Notes: generated from the sequence alone by a model not told the origin. Numbered from the stretch's first letter, positions 35,520-45,016 are shown. The stretch is DNA of 64,000 bases from Arachidicoccus sp. (GCA_028283605.1 JAPWKH010000008.1:186001-250000), one strand, 5' to 3'. A program made the numbers and translations.

Positions 35520-36465
35520 GTGAGTTCGATTTAAGCAGTAATAAGTTTGCTTTCATCAATGAATTCAGGCTTGAGATTGATGGAAGGTTTTTTATTGAAG
35601 AATGAACAGGCTGCAAGAGCTGAAAGCATATTAACGATGAAGTTCTCTTGTCTTATATGTTCTATTTGGCATATATTCTTCAACTTATTATTTACGCTTT
35701 CGATTAAGGCTCTTTTCCTGAGCAGAATTTGTCATTGACCATCAAAGCATTCATCATATTATTCTTTATTTTGGTAATAAGATCAACACCGTTGATAAAA
35801 AGCTGTTCGAATAAATCCCGGCTGATGTATTCTTTATCACCAAAGAGTTTGCCGAATATTCTTTTATGAAAATCCATGCTTTTCAACAGCTTTCTGTCAT
35901 CCATATTGCCTTGTGTGAGAACAAAGCCCAACAGTTATCCCTTATCATTGTTGATAATCAAATCAATCTCATAACTAATACAACCAACCGATGGAATATC
36001 GCCCTTTGGCAGCCATGTTTTTAATGGTTTTGTGTTGCTTCTCCCGTTTTTGATATGGCAAATCCTTAATGAAATATCGGTGCATTTACCCAAACAAATC
36101 ACTTTTATAAATACGGCTAAGGGCACAATCGTTTTACGTTGGAGTTCTGTAAACCTGTTATAGGAAACGGTTTTAGTAAATTCTTTTTGTAAATGCTTTT
36201 GAACATGATACAGATAAAAGTGTTTCAAATTCTTAAAACTGTGGTAATGAAACAGCCGCGTAATGGTCATTACTTCACCGTCAGAGAGCGCAAAAGAACA
36301 GTTCCTTTTCCTCGTTTAATGAATATTTCTATAATTTCATTTTTGGATATTATAGCAGAATTATTTAGTTAAATATTTGTATTTCAATACTATGAATATA
36401 CCAAATATTCTGCTTATTTCATATTTGTAACCTTTATTATTCTGAAATTTTTACATCGAACTCAC
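35520..36465. mobile_element. IS982-family insertion sequence, degenerate
   Basis: Inverted ends GTGAGTTCGAT (35520-35530) and ATCGAACTCAC (36455-36465) bracket a broken IS982-type transposase on the minus strand. Total 946 bp, slightly shorter than the ~1 kb usual for the family, in keeping with an internal deletion. Flanking bases (ttatataat / tttaattaa) do not form a clear target duplication. Its right end lies 20 bp from the lacI stop. Confidence 0.8.
35531..36350 (-). pseudogene. IS982-family transposase, inactivated
   Basis: Pieces in order on the minus strand: an N-terminal 'KNEIIEIFIK' trace, 'CSFALSDGEVMTITRLFHYHS', 'VSYNRFTELQRKTIVPL', 'GFVLTQGNMDDRKLLKSM', 'GKLFGDKEYISRDLFEQLF', then in another frame 'LLRKRALIESVNNKLKNICQIEH'. 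Lesions visible: a TAA (35935-35937) where Glu is expected, a one-base loss in an A-run near 35725, and a deletion plus frame change near 36310. Several independent lesions make sequencing error an unlikely explanation; this copy is dead. Confidence 0.88.
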
Positions 36466-36485
36466 TTTAATTAAGTCATATTTTT

Positions 36486-37511
36486 CTATGCTTTTGATTT
36501 CAAGGAAGATTCTCGTATTATAAGTGACATCGGAATTACAAAAGTGTTTGACGGAAGTTTTATATTCTTGTTTTTATTTTTTAATTGCCTAATTAATTCT
36601 TTCGCCGCCATTTCGCCCATAATTATACCCGGATAATCTATGGTGGATAATTTTGGCCGGATAAGATCGCCGATTACATCGTTATTAAACCCAAACACGG
36701 CAATATCTTCGGGTACTTTAAATCCTTTTTGCGTTAGTTGTTCGATACAAACTGCAGCTGCAAAATCATTTGTGATAAAAAACGCATCTGGCTTTTGTAT
36801 TAATAATTCATTTACTGCTTTTATGGTAGCATCTTTATCTAAATCGCATACGTACAAGAGTTTTTTATTGTACTTAATATGATAATTTTTTAGCGCTGTT
36901 TTATACCCTTCAAATCGGTCTCTGTAAACATTTCGATAAAGATCTGCCGTGATATGCGCAATTTTGGAACATCCTTGCTCAATCAGATGAATAGTGGCCT
37001 GATAACCAGCTTGGAAATTATCAATAATTACTTTTGTGAATTTCGGATCATCCGGTACGCGATCAAAAAATACAACCGGAATATTGCGTTTTGTAAAAGG
37101 CAGAAAATGTTCAATCCCTTTTGTCGTGAGCGAAAGAGAAACAATTAATCCGTCAACTCTTTTGCTTAGTAAATTTTTTGTATTTGCAACTTCCCGAATT
37201 TCAGTTTCGTTGGAATGCGTAATTAATAGATCATACCCTTCCTGCGTTGTTATTTTTTCTATGCCTGCAAGTACAGATGTTACAAAGCTGCTGTTGACTT
37301 CATGTAATAAAATTCCGATGGTTTTGGATTGTTGTTTTCTTAAATTGCTTGCAATCGTATTATGCCTGTAACCCAATTCTTTAGCGGTAAGATTAATTTT
37401 TTCTCTTGTTTTAACATTGATAATCGGATTATTATTTAGCGCACGGCTTACAGTCGTAGCGGATATTCCAAGCTTTTTTGCTATATCGTAAATTGTAATT
37501 TCTTTATGCAT
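36486..37511 (-). CDS. LacI-family transcriptional repressor, probable xylose/xylan regulator
   Basis: 341 residues. N-terminal helix-turn-helix and hinge: 'ITIYDIAKKLGISATTVSRALNNNPIINVKTREKI', then a periplasmic-binding-protein-like sugar sensor domain ('KTIGILLHEVNSSFVTSVLAGIE', 'VDGLIVSLS', 'PVVFFDRVPDD', 'IAVFGFNND'). It is divergent from the GH3 remnant, GH10 and xylose genes. A CAATCGATTG palindrome lies 46 bases upstream, and a longer version sits in the xylB promoter, which suggests autoregulation and control of xylose catabolism. The inducer is inferred, not shown. Confidence 0.93.
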   Translation of the reverse strand: MHKEITIYDIAKKLGISATTVSRALNNNPIINVKTREKINLTAKELGYRHNTIASNLRKQQSKTIGILLHEVNSSFVTSVLAGIEKITTQEGYDLLITHSNETEIREVANTKNLLSKRVDGLIVSLSLTTKGIEHFLPFTKRNIPVVFFDRVPDDPKFTKVIIDNFQAGYQATIHLIEQGCSKIAHITADLYRNVYRDRFEGYKTALKNYHIKYNKKLLYVCDLDKDATIKAVNELLIQKPDAFFITNDFAAAVCIEQLTQKGFKVPEDIAVFGFNNDVIGDLIRPKLSTIDYPGIIMGEMAAKELIRQLKNKNKNIKLPSNTFVIPMSLIIRESSLKSKA

Positions 37512-37525
37512 TATATATAGTACAA

Positions 37526-37533
37526 CAAATTTA
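37526..37533 (-). promoter_or_regulatory. -7 promoter box for lacI
   Basis: On the minus strand TAAATTTG matches TAnnTTTG, 14 bases upstream of the lacI start. A TTG in the CAATCGATTG palindrome lies 23 bases further up, slightly longer than the usual spacing. Confidence 0.45.
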
Positions 37534-37556
37534 AATTAATTCACTAAATAAAGCTT

Positions 37557-37566
37557 CAATCGATTG
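37557..37566. promoter_or_regulatory. Putative LacI-family operator
   Basis: CAATCGATTG is a perfect 10-bp palindrome between the divergent lacI gene and the GH3 remnant. It equals the core of the 16-bp palindrome at 40232-40247. LacI-type operators are palindromes with a central CG, as here. Confidence 0.6.
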
Positions 37567-37585
37567 TGATTAGGATAAAGGTTAG

Positions 37586-38104
37586 GGCGTAATGCACTTA
37601 AACAGCTTGCTGCATCAGCCTGATTTACCTGCTTATACCGATTATTCGATGAATGGCCGCACATATCGTTATATGCAAAAAGCGCCCATGTACCCGTTCG
37701 GATTCGGATTGACGTATGGAAAATTTGTCTATAGCAATATTAGTCTGAATAAAAAATCCATTCATAATAATGAGTCTGTTCAGGTAAGCGCAACCGTTGC
37801 TAATCAAGGAAGCATTGCATCTGATGAAGTAGTGCAGTTATACATTTCCGCTCCGCAGCAAAATTATCTTACCCCATTGTATGCATTAAAAGGCTTTCAA
37901 AGAATTTCGCTGAAACCCAATGAGAGCAAGACATTGAGCTTTACAATAAAGCCTGATGAATTACAAATTATTAACGAGAATGGTGATGCAGTTATACCAA
38001 ATGGCGAATATAAAATTTATATCGGCGGAAGTTCGCCTGTGGCTCGCAGTGAGGAATTGGGTGCGCCTGCGTTGGTAGCTACAAGTATTGTCATTAAAGA
38101 TTGA
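37586..38104 (+). pseudogene. GH3 beta-xylosidase/glucosidase, C-terminal remnant
   Basis: About 170 residues that match only the end of GH3 enzymes: 'DLPAYTDYSMNGRTYRYMQKAPMYPFGFGLTYGKF' followed by a fibronectin-III-like domain ('QVSATVANQGSIASDEVVQLYIS', 'LKGFQRISLKPNESKTLSFTI'). The catalytic (beta/alpha)8 and nucleophile domains, some 600-700 residues, are missing. An in-frame TAG (37583-37585) precedes it. The motif style is closest to GH3 beta-xylosidases. It sits directly after the lacI promoter region, as if a deletion fused the promoter to the gene's tail. Confidence 0.85.
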
Positions 38105-38117
38105 AAATAAGTTTTCC

Positions 38118-39204
38118 GTGAAAAAGATATTCATATTATTATCAATTGCAGCGTTATTCATCGGTTGGATAACAACCGGCGATCGTCTGAAATACAATGA
38201 TGATAATGGGTTTGAAAGATTATTATAAAAATTATTTTCCGGTAGGAGTAGCAGTAAATACACACAGTATTAAAGGGAATGAAGCGAGCCTTATAAGCAA
38301 AGAATTCAATAGCATTACGCCTGAAAATGCAATGAAATGGGCATATATCGAGCCTAAGCAAGATATATACAACTGGAAAGATGCAGATTCTATAGTGGCA
38401 TTTGCAAAGAAAAATCATTTGCGCATTCGTGGACACAACCTTTGCTGGCATGAGCAAAATCCTTCTTGGCTTTTTGTAGATAAAAATGGCAATCAGGTTT
38501 CAAAAGATACTTTGTTACAGCGTTTAAAAGCGCACATTTTTCGAGTTGTGAATCGATATAAAGATGCAGTATACGCATGGGATGTAGTGAATGAAGCTAT
38601 TGATGATGACAGTACAAAATTTCTTCGCGATTCAAAATGGCATGAAATCTGCGGAGAAGATTTTATTGACAGCGCATTTGTATATGCACATGAAGCAGAT
38701 CCTAAAGCGCAATTGTTTTATAACGATTATAATGCTGAACGGCCGGAAAAAAGAGAACGTATTTATAAACTGCTGAAAGGATTGCGTGCAAAAGGAATTC
38801 CTGTGACAGGCGTAGGTTCACAAGCGCATTGGTCTATATATGAACCCAAACAAGATGAACTGGAAACAACTATAAAAGAGTTTGCCTCTCTTGGATTAAA
38901 AGTTCAAATTACGGAATTGGATCTTTCCATTTTTCCGTGGGAGAAAAGTAGACGGAAAAAAAATCCAAATGAAAATGATGAATACTCTGATCAGTTGAAA
39001 GCCAAACAAGCTGCCCAATACAAAATGATATTTGATGTATTTCGTAAGTACAGACAATATATCAATGGCGTTACTTTTTGGAATGTTTCGGATAAAGATT
39101 CATGGCTGAATCATTATCCTGTGGAAGGAAGAAAAAATTATCCTTTATTGTTTGATTCTTTATTGCATCGCAAAGCTGTTTATTGGAATGTAGCGCAGTG
39201 GTAA
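38118..39204 (+). CDS. GH10 endo-beta-1,4-xylanase, signal peptide out of frame
   Basis: The catalytic ORF (38197-39204, 335 residues) is a complete GH10 barrel: 'NYFPVGVAVNTHSI', 'GHNLCWHEQNPSW', the acid/base Glu in 'YAWDVVNEAID', and the nucleophile Glu in 'LKVQITELDLSIFPW'. In another frame just upstream, GTG at 38118 begins a typical signal peptide 'KKIFILLSIAALFIGWIT'. Removing one G from GGG at 38208-38210 joins the two into one protein ('NGLKDYYKN'). So either the sequence has an error or the xylanase is now made without an export signal. It cleaves xylan; here between two truncated xylan-enzyme genes. Confidence 0.9.
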
Positions 39205-39209
39205 ATTAA

Positions 39210-40187
39210 TTTAAAATAAGTTTAAAACAATGGCAAGATTTATTAGCAAAGGCAGAAAAAATAGATAACGAATTACCGACTGAATATAAAGATGCGTTCT
39301 TTGAATTAGTGCTGCATCCCGTAAAAGCAATGGAAAATTTGCATGAATTATATTATGATGTTGCCATGAATAAAATGTTTGCTTCGCATAACGATATTAC
39401 CGCAAACACTTATGCAGATAAAGCAAAACAAGCGTATATCAACGATTCATTGATTTCTCTTCAATACAATCAATTGAACAACGGCAAGTGGAATCACATG
39501 ATGGATCAAACACATATCGGTTATCGTTCTTGGCAAGAACCAAGGCATCAATCAATGCCGGAAGTGGAATATCTTCCCAAGGCTTCTATTACGAATACAT
39601 GGATAAGCGACCCGTCATTTGTGAAAGTTACACTTCCAAATAGTGCTTCTAAAAATTCTTTTTATGAAATGAGAAATTATGTTTCAATAGAAGCATCGCA
39701 TTATATAAAAGCGGTTAATACAAAAAACATAAAATGGAAAATCATTAAAGATATTGGCAGAGACGGCGATGGCGTTACAACTTTTCCTGTAACCAAATCT
39801 TTTGCAAAGCTTACAGCATCTAATCCGCAGCTTCAATATGAAATTTATACAAACGATACTGGAGTCATAAAATTAAACGCATATTTTTCACCAACATATA
39901 ATTTTCTAAATGATTCTGCAGGTTTGCAATATGCTGTTTCTATTGATAATGAACAACCGCAAATTGTCAGCCTGAATAAAGAAACAAATACGATAGGCAT
40001 TATGACTAATTGGGTTGCAGACAATATAATTATTAAAACAACAGAACATCAAATTTCAACAAGAGGAAAGCATATTGTAAAGTATTGCATGATTAGCAAT
40101 GCAGTAATTTTACAGAAGATCGTTTTAAACTTTGGAGAGTTAATGCCTAGTTATTTAGGTCCGGCGGAAACCATTACTCCACCATAA
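39210..40187 (+). pseudogene. GH115 alpha-glucuronidase, C-terminal remnant
   Basis: About 326 residues open right after the GH10 stop, with no start codon of its own near the beginning. It contains 'FELVLHPVKAMENLHELYYDVAMNK', 'GKWNHMMDQTHIGYRSW' and a C-terminal beta-sandwich 'VSIEASHYIKAVNTKNIKWKII', which are GH115 C-terminal features. GH115 enzymes remove (methyl)glucuronic acid from xylan and are usually over 800 residues, so the catalytic part is lost. It cannot be a functional enzyme as it stands. Confidence 0.82.
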
Positions 40188-40231
40188 AAATTTACTTGTT
40201 TAATATAACTATCGATTTAAGAAAAATTTAA

Positions 40232-40247
40232 TTGCAATCGATTGCAA
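40232..40247. promoter_or_regulatory. Operator palindrome in the xylB promoter
   Basis: TTGCAATCGATTGCAA is a perfect 16-bp palindrome, central CG, of the LacI-family type. Its right half contains the TTG used as the -33 element of the promoter below, so a bound repressor would block RNA polymerase. Confidence 0.75.
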
Positions 40248-40271
40248 AAATGTAAAATTTGGCTACTTTTA
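40242..40271 (+). promoter_or_regulatory. xylB promoter
   Basis: TTG (40242-40244), 19-base spacer, TACTTTTA (40264-40271): one mismatch from the Bacteroidota consensus. The start codon is 29 bases downstream. Overlap with the operator suggests repression in the absence of xylose or xylo-oligosaccharides. Confidence 0.65.
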
Positions 40272-40299
40272 TTTTTTTAATTATTGTGTTGAAATCTAT

Positions 40300-41808
40300 A
40301 TGAATGAAATTAATGTAAATAAAATTTTGCTCGGTATTGATGTTGGCACTTCATCTATTAAAGTTTCAGTAGTAGATACGGAAACGCAGCGTAGCATTGC
40401 TTCCGCAACATTTCCTACCGATACGGAGCGCGAAATAAAATCGCCAAAACCTGATTGGGCGGAGCAATCTCCTGAACAATGGTGGAGCGATGTGAAAGCT
40501 GCGATTTTGGAAACACAAACTCAAAATAAATATAACCCAAAGAACATTGTCGCAATTGGAATTACTTATCAAATGCACGGACTGGTAATTGTAGATAAAA
40601 ATAAAAATGTTTTGCGTGATGCAATTATATGGTGCGACAGTCGAACAGAAAAACAAGCGCAGCAAGGGTTGCAAGCGATAGGAGAAGAAAAGTCGTTATC
40701 GCATTTATTGAATTTCCCCGGAAATTTTACAGCATCAAAATTAGCATGGGTAAAAGAAAATGAGCCTGATATTTATGCTAAGATTGATAAGTTTATGTTA
40801 CCCGGCGATTTCATTGCCATGAAATTAACGGATCAAATAACCTCTAGTATATCATCATTATCCGAAGGTGTTTTTTGGGATTTTAAAAACAAAAAAATAT
40901 CTGAAGATATTATGAACGCTTACGGCTTTAACACTTCTGTTTTTCCCGAAACAAAAGCATTGTTCGGTGTGCATGGAAACGTGACAAAAGCTGCGGCAAA
41001 AGAATTGAATATTCCTGAAGGTATTCCCGTAACATACAAAGCCGGCGATCAGCCAAACAATGCATTATCATTAAATGTTTTTGAACCCGGCGAGATTGCT
41101 ACAACTGCCGGTACAAGTGGTGTTATATATGCAGTAACAGATGATTTGATTTATGATAAACTTTCACGCATCAACACATTTGCACATGTAAATCATACGA
41201 ATGAAAAAAATCGTTTAGGCGTGCTATTGTGCATTAATGGAACAGGCATCAGTAATCGATGGATAAAAAATTTGATGGATGAAAATCTTTCTTACCAGCA
41301 AATAGACAAGCTTGCAGCGTCAGTTGGAATTGGCTCGGAAGGATTGCTGTTTCTGCCTTTCGGCAATGGCGCCGAACGAATATTGTGCAACAAGCAAGTG
41401 GGTGCAGGCTTCTCCAATATCAATTTAAACCTGCATAGCAAAGCTCATTTTTTTCGAGCTGTACAGGAAGGAATTTCTTTCTCATTCCGTTACGGATTAG
41501 ATATTATGCGCGAAAACGGTATGCAAACAAAAGTGGTAAAAGCGGGCAAAGCCAATATGTTTTTAAGCAAAGTATTTACGAATGCATTTGTAAATACAAC
41601 AGGTTTGAGTGTTGAATTATACAAAACCGATGGCAGTGTTGGTGCGGCTTTAGGCGCAGGTGTAGGGTTAGGAATTTTTGAAAAACCACAGGATGCTTTT
41701 TCCAAATTGGAGTTGTTAGAAACCATTCATCCTGATAAAGAAGCAGTGAAAATATATGAAGTTGTTTATCAGAAATGGAAGAACTGTCTGAATGTGGATT
41801 TGGGATGA
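40300..41808 (+). CDS. xylB: Xylulokinase
   Basis: 502 residues, FGGY carbohydrate kinase. It phosphorylates D-xylulose to xylulose 5-phosphate, feeding the pentose phosphate pathway. Features: N-terminal phosphate loop 'LLGIDVGTSSIKVSVVDTE', 'GITYQMHGLVIVDKN', 'IIWCDSRTEKQAQQG', 'LPGDFIAMKLTDQI', and the ATP-site 'TTAGTSGVIYAV'. Next to xylA and a xylose symporter, so xylulose is by far the likeliest substrate. Cytoplasmic. Confidence 0.97.
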   Translation: MNEINVNKILLGIDVGTSSIKVSVVDTETQRSIASATFPTDTEREIKSPKPDWAEQSPEQWWSDVKAAILETQTQNKYNPKNIVAIGITYQMHGLVIVDKNKNVLRDAIIWCDSRTEKQAQQGLQAIGEEKSLSHLLNFPGNFTASKLAWVKENEPDIYAKIDKFMLPGDFIAMKLTDQITSSISSLSEGVFWDFKNKKISEDIMNAYGFNTSVFPETKALFGVHGNVTKAAAKELNIPEGIPVTYKAGDQPNNALSLNVFEPGEIATTAGTSGVIYAVTDDLIYDKLSRINTFAHVNHTNEKNRLGVLLCINGTGISNRWIKNLMDENLSYQQIDKLAASVGIGSEGLLFLPFGNGAERILCNKQVGAGFSNINLNLHSKAHFFRAVQEGISFSFRYGLDIMRENGMQTKVVKAGKANMFLSKVFTNAFVNTTGLSVELYKTDGSVGAALGAGVGLGIFEKPQDAFSKLELLETIHPDKEAVKIYEVVYQKWKNCLNVDLG

Positions 41809-41921
41809 TTTTTATGATGATTGGATAATCATAACTATCATAAAAAATCAGCCGCCATTTCAGCAACAATTAAACAATAAAGCAATTAAACAAGATTAAT
41901 CACAAATAAAAATCAAATACA

Positions 41922-43250
41922 ATGGCAATCATTAAAGGAGACAAAGAATATTTCAAAGGAATAGGAGAGATAAGGTACGAAGGGCGCGAAAGCGACAATC
42001 CGCTTGCGTTTAAGTGGTATGATGAAACAAAAGTTGTTGCAGGAAAAACGCTGAAAGAATGGCTTAGGTTTGCAGTTGCATACTGGCATTCATTCAACGG
42101 AAGCGGCGCAGATCCATTTGGAGGAAGAACACATTTTTTTCCTTGGGATGAAAGTACTGATCCAATTCAGCGTGCGAAAGATAAGTCTGATGCGGCTTTT
42201 GAGTTTATTACAAAAATCAATGTACCTTTTTATTGTTTCCACGATGTGGACTTAATCGATTACACTGACGATGTTGCTGAAAATGAAAAAAGATTGAGTA
42301 CAATCAGCGATTATCTTTTAGAAAAACAAAAAGCCAGCGGTGTAAAATTATTGTGGGGAACTGCAAACCTGTTTTCGCATGTACGTTATATGAATGGAGC
42401 CGCAACCAATCCTGATTTTCATGTATTGGCGCATGGAGGTGCACAGGTAAAAGCTGCACTGGATGCAACAATAAAATTAAGCGGAGAGAATTATGTGTTT
42501 TGGGGCGGGCGCGAAGGCTACATGAGTTTGCTAAATACAAACATGAAAAAAGAACAGGAACATTTTGCGCGCTTTTTGCACACTGCAAAAGATTATGCAC
42601 GCAAGCAGGGTTTCAAAGGCACATTCTTTATTGAGCCAAAACCATGCGAACCTACAAAGCACCAATACGATTATGATGCTGCAACTGTAATAGGCTTCTT
42701 GCGTCAATACGATTTACTGAATGATTTTAAACTGAATCTTGAAGTAAACCATGCAACCCTTGCGGGACATACATTCACGCATGAGCTCCAAGTATCTGCT
42801 GATGCAGGTTTGCTCGGTTCTATAGATGCTAATCGTGGTGATTATCAAAACGGCTGGGATACAGATCAATTCCCTACAAATCTTAATGAGCTTGCAGAAA
42901 CCTGGCTTGTAATTTTAGAAGCCGGCGGGTTTAAAGGCGGCGGAGTAAATTTTGATGCAAAAGTCAGAAGAAACTCTACAGATTATCAGGATTTATTTTA
43001 TGCACATATCGGCGGCATTGATGCATTTGCAAGAGGATTGATTATTGCGGATAATATTTTGCAAAAATCTGATTATAAAAAACTCCGTACCGAAAGATAT
43101 GCATCTTATGAAAGCGGCGTCGGCAAAGATTTCGAGGATGGTAAATTGACTTTGGAAGACTTAAGAAATTACGCTGCGCAAAACGGAGAACCAAAGATAA
43201 TCAGCGGCAAGCAGGAATACTTTGAGAATATTATTAATCAGTATATTTAA
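41922..43250 (+). CDS. xylA: Xylose isomerase
   Basis: 442 residues, the long (class II) form. It converts D-xylose to D-xylulose with divalent metal. Conserved pieces: '[29 protein letters not shown]', the catalytic His in 'YCFHDVDLI', '[15 protein letters not shown]', metal ligands in '[17 protein letters not shown]', '[17 protein letters not shown]' and 'GSIDANRGD'. It is 113 bp after xylB and followed by a long hairpin before the symporter gene. Confidence 0.99.
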   Translation: MAIIKGDKEYFKGIGEIRYEGRESDNPLAFKWYDETKVVAGKTLKEWLRFAVAYWHSFNGSGADPFGGRTHFFPWDESTDPIQRAKDKSDAAFEFITKINVPFYCFHDVDLIDYTDDVAENEKRLSTISDYLLEKQKASGVKLLWGTANLFSHVRYMNGAATNPDFHVLAHGGAQVKAALDATIKLSGENYVFWGGREGYMSLLNTNMKKEQEHFARFLHTAKDYARKQGFKGTFFIEPKPCEPTKHQYDYDAATVIGFLRQYDLLNDFKLNLEVNHATLAGHTFTHELQVSADAGLLGSIDANRGDYQNGWDTDQFPTNLNELAETWLVILEAGGFKGGGVNFDAKVRRNSTDYQDLFYAHIGGIDAFARGLIIADNILQKSDYKKLRTERYASYESGVGKDFEDGKLTLEDLRNYAAQNGEPKIISGKQEYFENIINQYI

Positions 43251-43260
43251 TTAAAAAATC

Positions 43261-43310
43261 AAAAGTAAAAAGTAAAAATTTACACAATTGTGTTTTTACT
43301 TTTTACTTTT
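43261..43310. terminator. Long AT-rich hairpin between xylA and the symporter gene
   Basis: AAAAGTAAAAAGTAAAAA pairs perfectly with TTTTTACTTTTTACTTTT (18 bp), and the loop itself contains the palindrome CACAATTGTG. The 3' arm runs into T-rich sequence. It may terminate or attenuate transcription between xylA and the transporter. Confidence 0.65.
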
Positions 43311-43355
43311 TCGTTTTGGGTTTATACAATTTCATCCACAATAAAATAAACTTCG

Positions 43356-45011
43356 ATGGCATTTATCAACACAGGCAGAAATGAAGCTGTTCAGGGACTT
43401 CGGAAAGGCAATAGTTTTTACATTGTATTGCTGACGTTGGTAGCAGCTTTGGGTGGTTTATTATTTGGCTATGATACAGCCGTTGTTAATGGTGCGGAAG
43501 AAGCATTAGGAAAATATTTTGTGCTGCCCAAGCCGGATGATTTCTCATTGCTTACATCATCGTTGATAAATCAATATCGTTGGTTGTTGGTTATCGTGTT
43601 AATCATTGTTGCCATTATTATTTGCGTACAAATGATAAAATTGCTCGGAAAAAATAAAGGATTAATTGTAAGCATCATCTTGCTTGCAGCATTGATTATA
43701 TGGTCGTATTTTTTTGTTGCCGCTGCAATTCCAACGAATGCCGATGGAATAAATATATTACAAAACACGGCAAATTCTATCAAAGGATTTGTGCTTGCAA
43801 GTGCGTTGATTGGCTGTATTATCGGCGGCGCATTAGCGGGAACCATATCGAAAAATTGGGGAAGAAAATCGGGCTTATATATCGCAGCATTATCATTTTT
43901 AATTTCTGCTATAGGTGCCTGGAAGCCGGAAGCGTTCAACTTTTTCGGTGTCCTGCCCGTTTATTCTTTTGTGATTTATAGAATTATCGGCGGCTTGGGC
44001 GTAGGCGTTGCATCAATGATTTCTCCTATGTACATTGCTGAAATTGCCCCTGCAAAAATCAGAGGAAAATTGGTTTCATTTAATCAGTTTGCGATTATTT
44101 TTGGCATGCTTATAATCTATTTTGTAAATTATATAATTGCCGGAAAAGGTGATGAACAGTGGCTTACGACAGAAGGTTGGCGGTGGATGTTTTTCTCGGG
44201 CGTGATTCCTGCGGTAATATTTTTTGTACTCTTATTTCTTGTGCCGGAAACGCCCCGCTATCTTGCGATGAAAGGAAAAGATGATAAAGCGTTAAAAGTA
44301 TTGGCAAAAATCGGCGGCAAAGACGAAGCGCAATCTGTGTTGCTATCTATAAAAAGTACGCTGCACGAAACCAATAGCCCTTGGTTGTCGTATGGATCTT
44401 TATTAATTATTGTGGGTGTGTTGCTTTCCGTATTTCAGCAATTTGTAGGAATAAATGTAGTTCTTTATTACGCGGGAAATATTTTTCGCAACATGGGATC
44501 ATCAACCGATTCATCTTTGTTGCAAACCATTATTGTCGGCATTGTGAATTTATTATTTACTGTTATTGCCATTTTTACAGTAGATAAATTTGGCCGCAAG
44601 CCATTGATGATAATAGGTTCGGTTGGAATGGCTGCAAGCATGATGGCAATTGGCTTTCTGTTCTATTCGCAAAATCTCGGAATTGCTGCATTGATATTTA
44701 TGTTGATTTATACTGCTGCTTTTGCATTGAGTTGGGGCCCGGTTTGCTGGGTATTGCTTGCAGAGATTTTTCCAAACAGTATTCGCGGCGCTTTATCTAT
44801 TGCTGTTGCTGCGCAATGGATTGCAAATTGGGTTGTATCTTTTACCTTCCCTGTGATGAATGATAATGTTGCACTTACCAATCAGTTCCATCATGGATTT
44901 GCTTATTGGATTTATGGGGTAATGGCCGTATTGTCCGCATTGTTTATCTGGAAATTGGTGCCGGAAACAAAAGGTAAAAGCCTGGAAGAGATTGAAAGTG
45001 TATGGAAATAA
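43356..45011 (+). CDS. xylE: Xylose/H+ symporter, sugar porter family (MFS)
   Basis: 551 residues. Sugar-porter signatures: 'GGLLFGYDTAVVNGAEEAL' in the first helix, 'GRKSGLYIAAL' in the 2-3 loop, 'YIAEIAPAKIRGKLVSFNQF', 'RWMFFSGVIPAVIFFVLLFLVPETPRYL', 'QQFVGINVVLYYAG', and the end 'VPETKGKSLEEIE'. Between helices 1 and 2 there is an insertion of roughly 70 residues with two further hydrophobic segments ('WLLVIVLIIVAIIICVQMI', 'LIVSIILLAALIIWSYFFVAAAI'), which E. coli XylE lacks. Xylose is the inferred substrate from the xylAB context. It ends 5 bp from the convergent araC gene. Confidence 0.92.
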   Translation: MAFINTGRNEAVQGLRKGNSFYIVLLTLVAALGGLLFGYDTAVVNGAEEALGKYFVLPKPDDFSLLTSSLINQYRWLLVIVLIIVAIIICVQMIKLLGKNKGLIVSIILLAALIIWSYFFVAAAIPTNADGINILQNTANSIKGFVLASALIGCIIGGALAGTISKNWGRKSGLYIAALSFLISAIGAWKPEAFNFFGVLPVYSFVIYRIIGGLGVGVASMISPMYIAEIAPAKIRGKLVSFNQFAIIFGMLIIYFVNYIIAGKGDEQWLTTEGWRWMFFSGVIPAVIFFVLLFLVPETPRYLAMKGKDDKALKVLAKIGGKDEAQSVLLSIKSTLHETNSPWLSYGSLLIIVGVLLSVFQQFVGINVVLYYAGNIFRNMGSSTDSSLLQTIIVGIVNLLFTVIAIFTVDKFGRKPLMIIGSVGMAASMMAIGFLFYSQNLGIAALIFMLIYTAAFALSWGPVCWVLLAEIFPNSIRGALSIAVAAQWIANWVVSFTFPVMNDNVALTNQFHHGFAYWIYGVMAVLSALFIWKLVPETKGKSLEEIESVWK

Positions 45012-45016
45012 AAATC

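Noticed and set aside
43261-43310. CRISPR-like repeat
   Set aside because: It is a single inverted repeat, not direct repeats with spacers; no CRISPR array is seen anywhere in the window.
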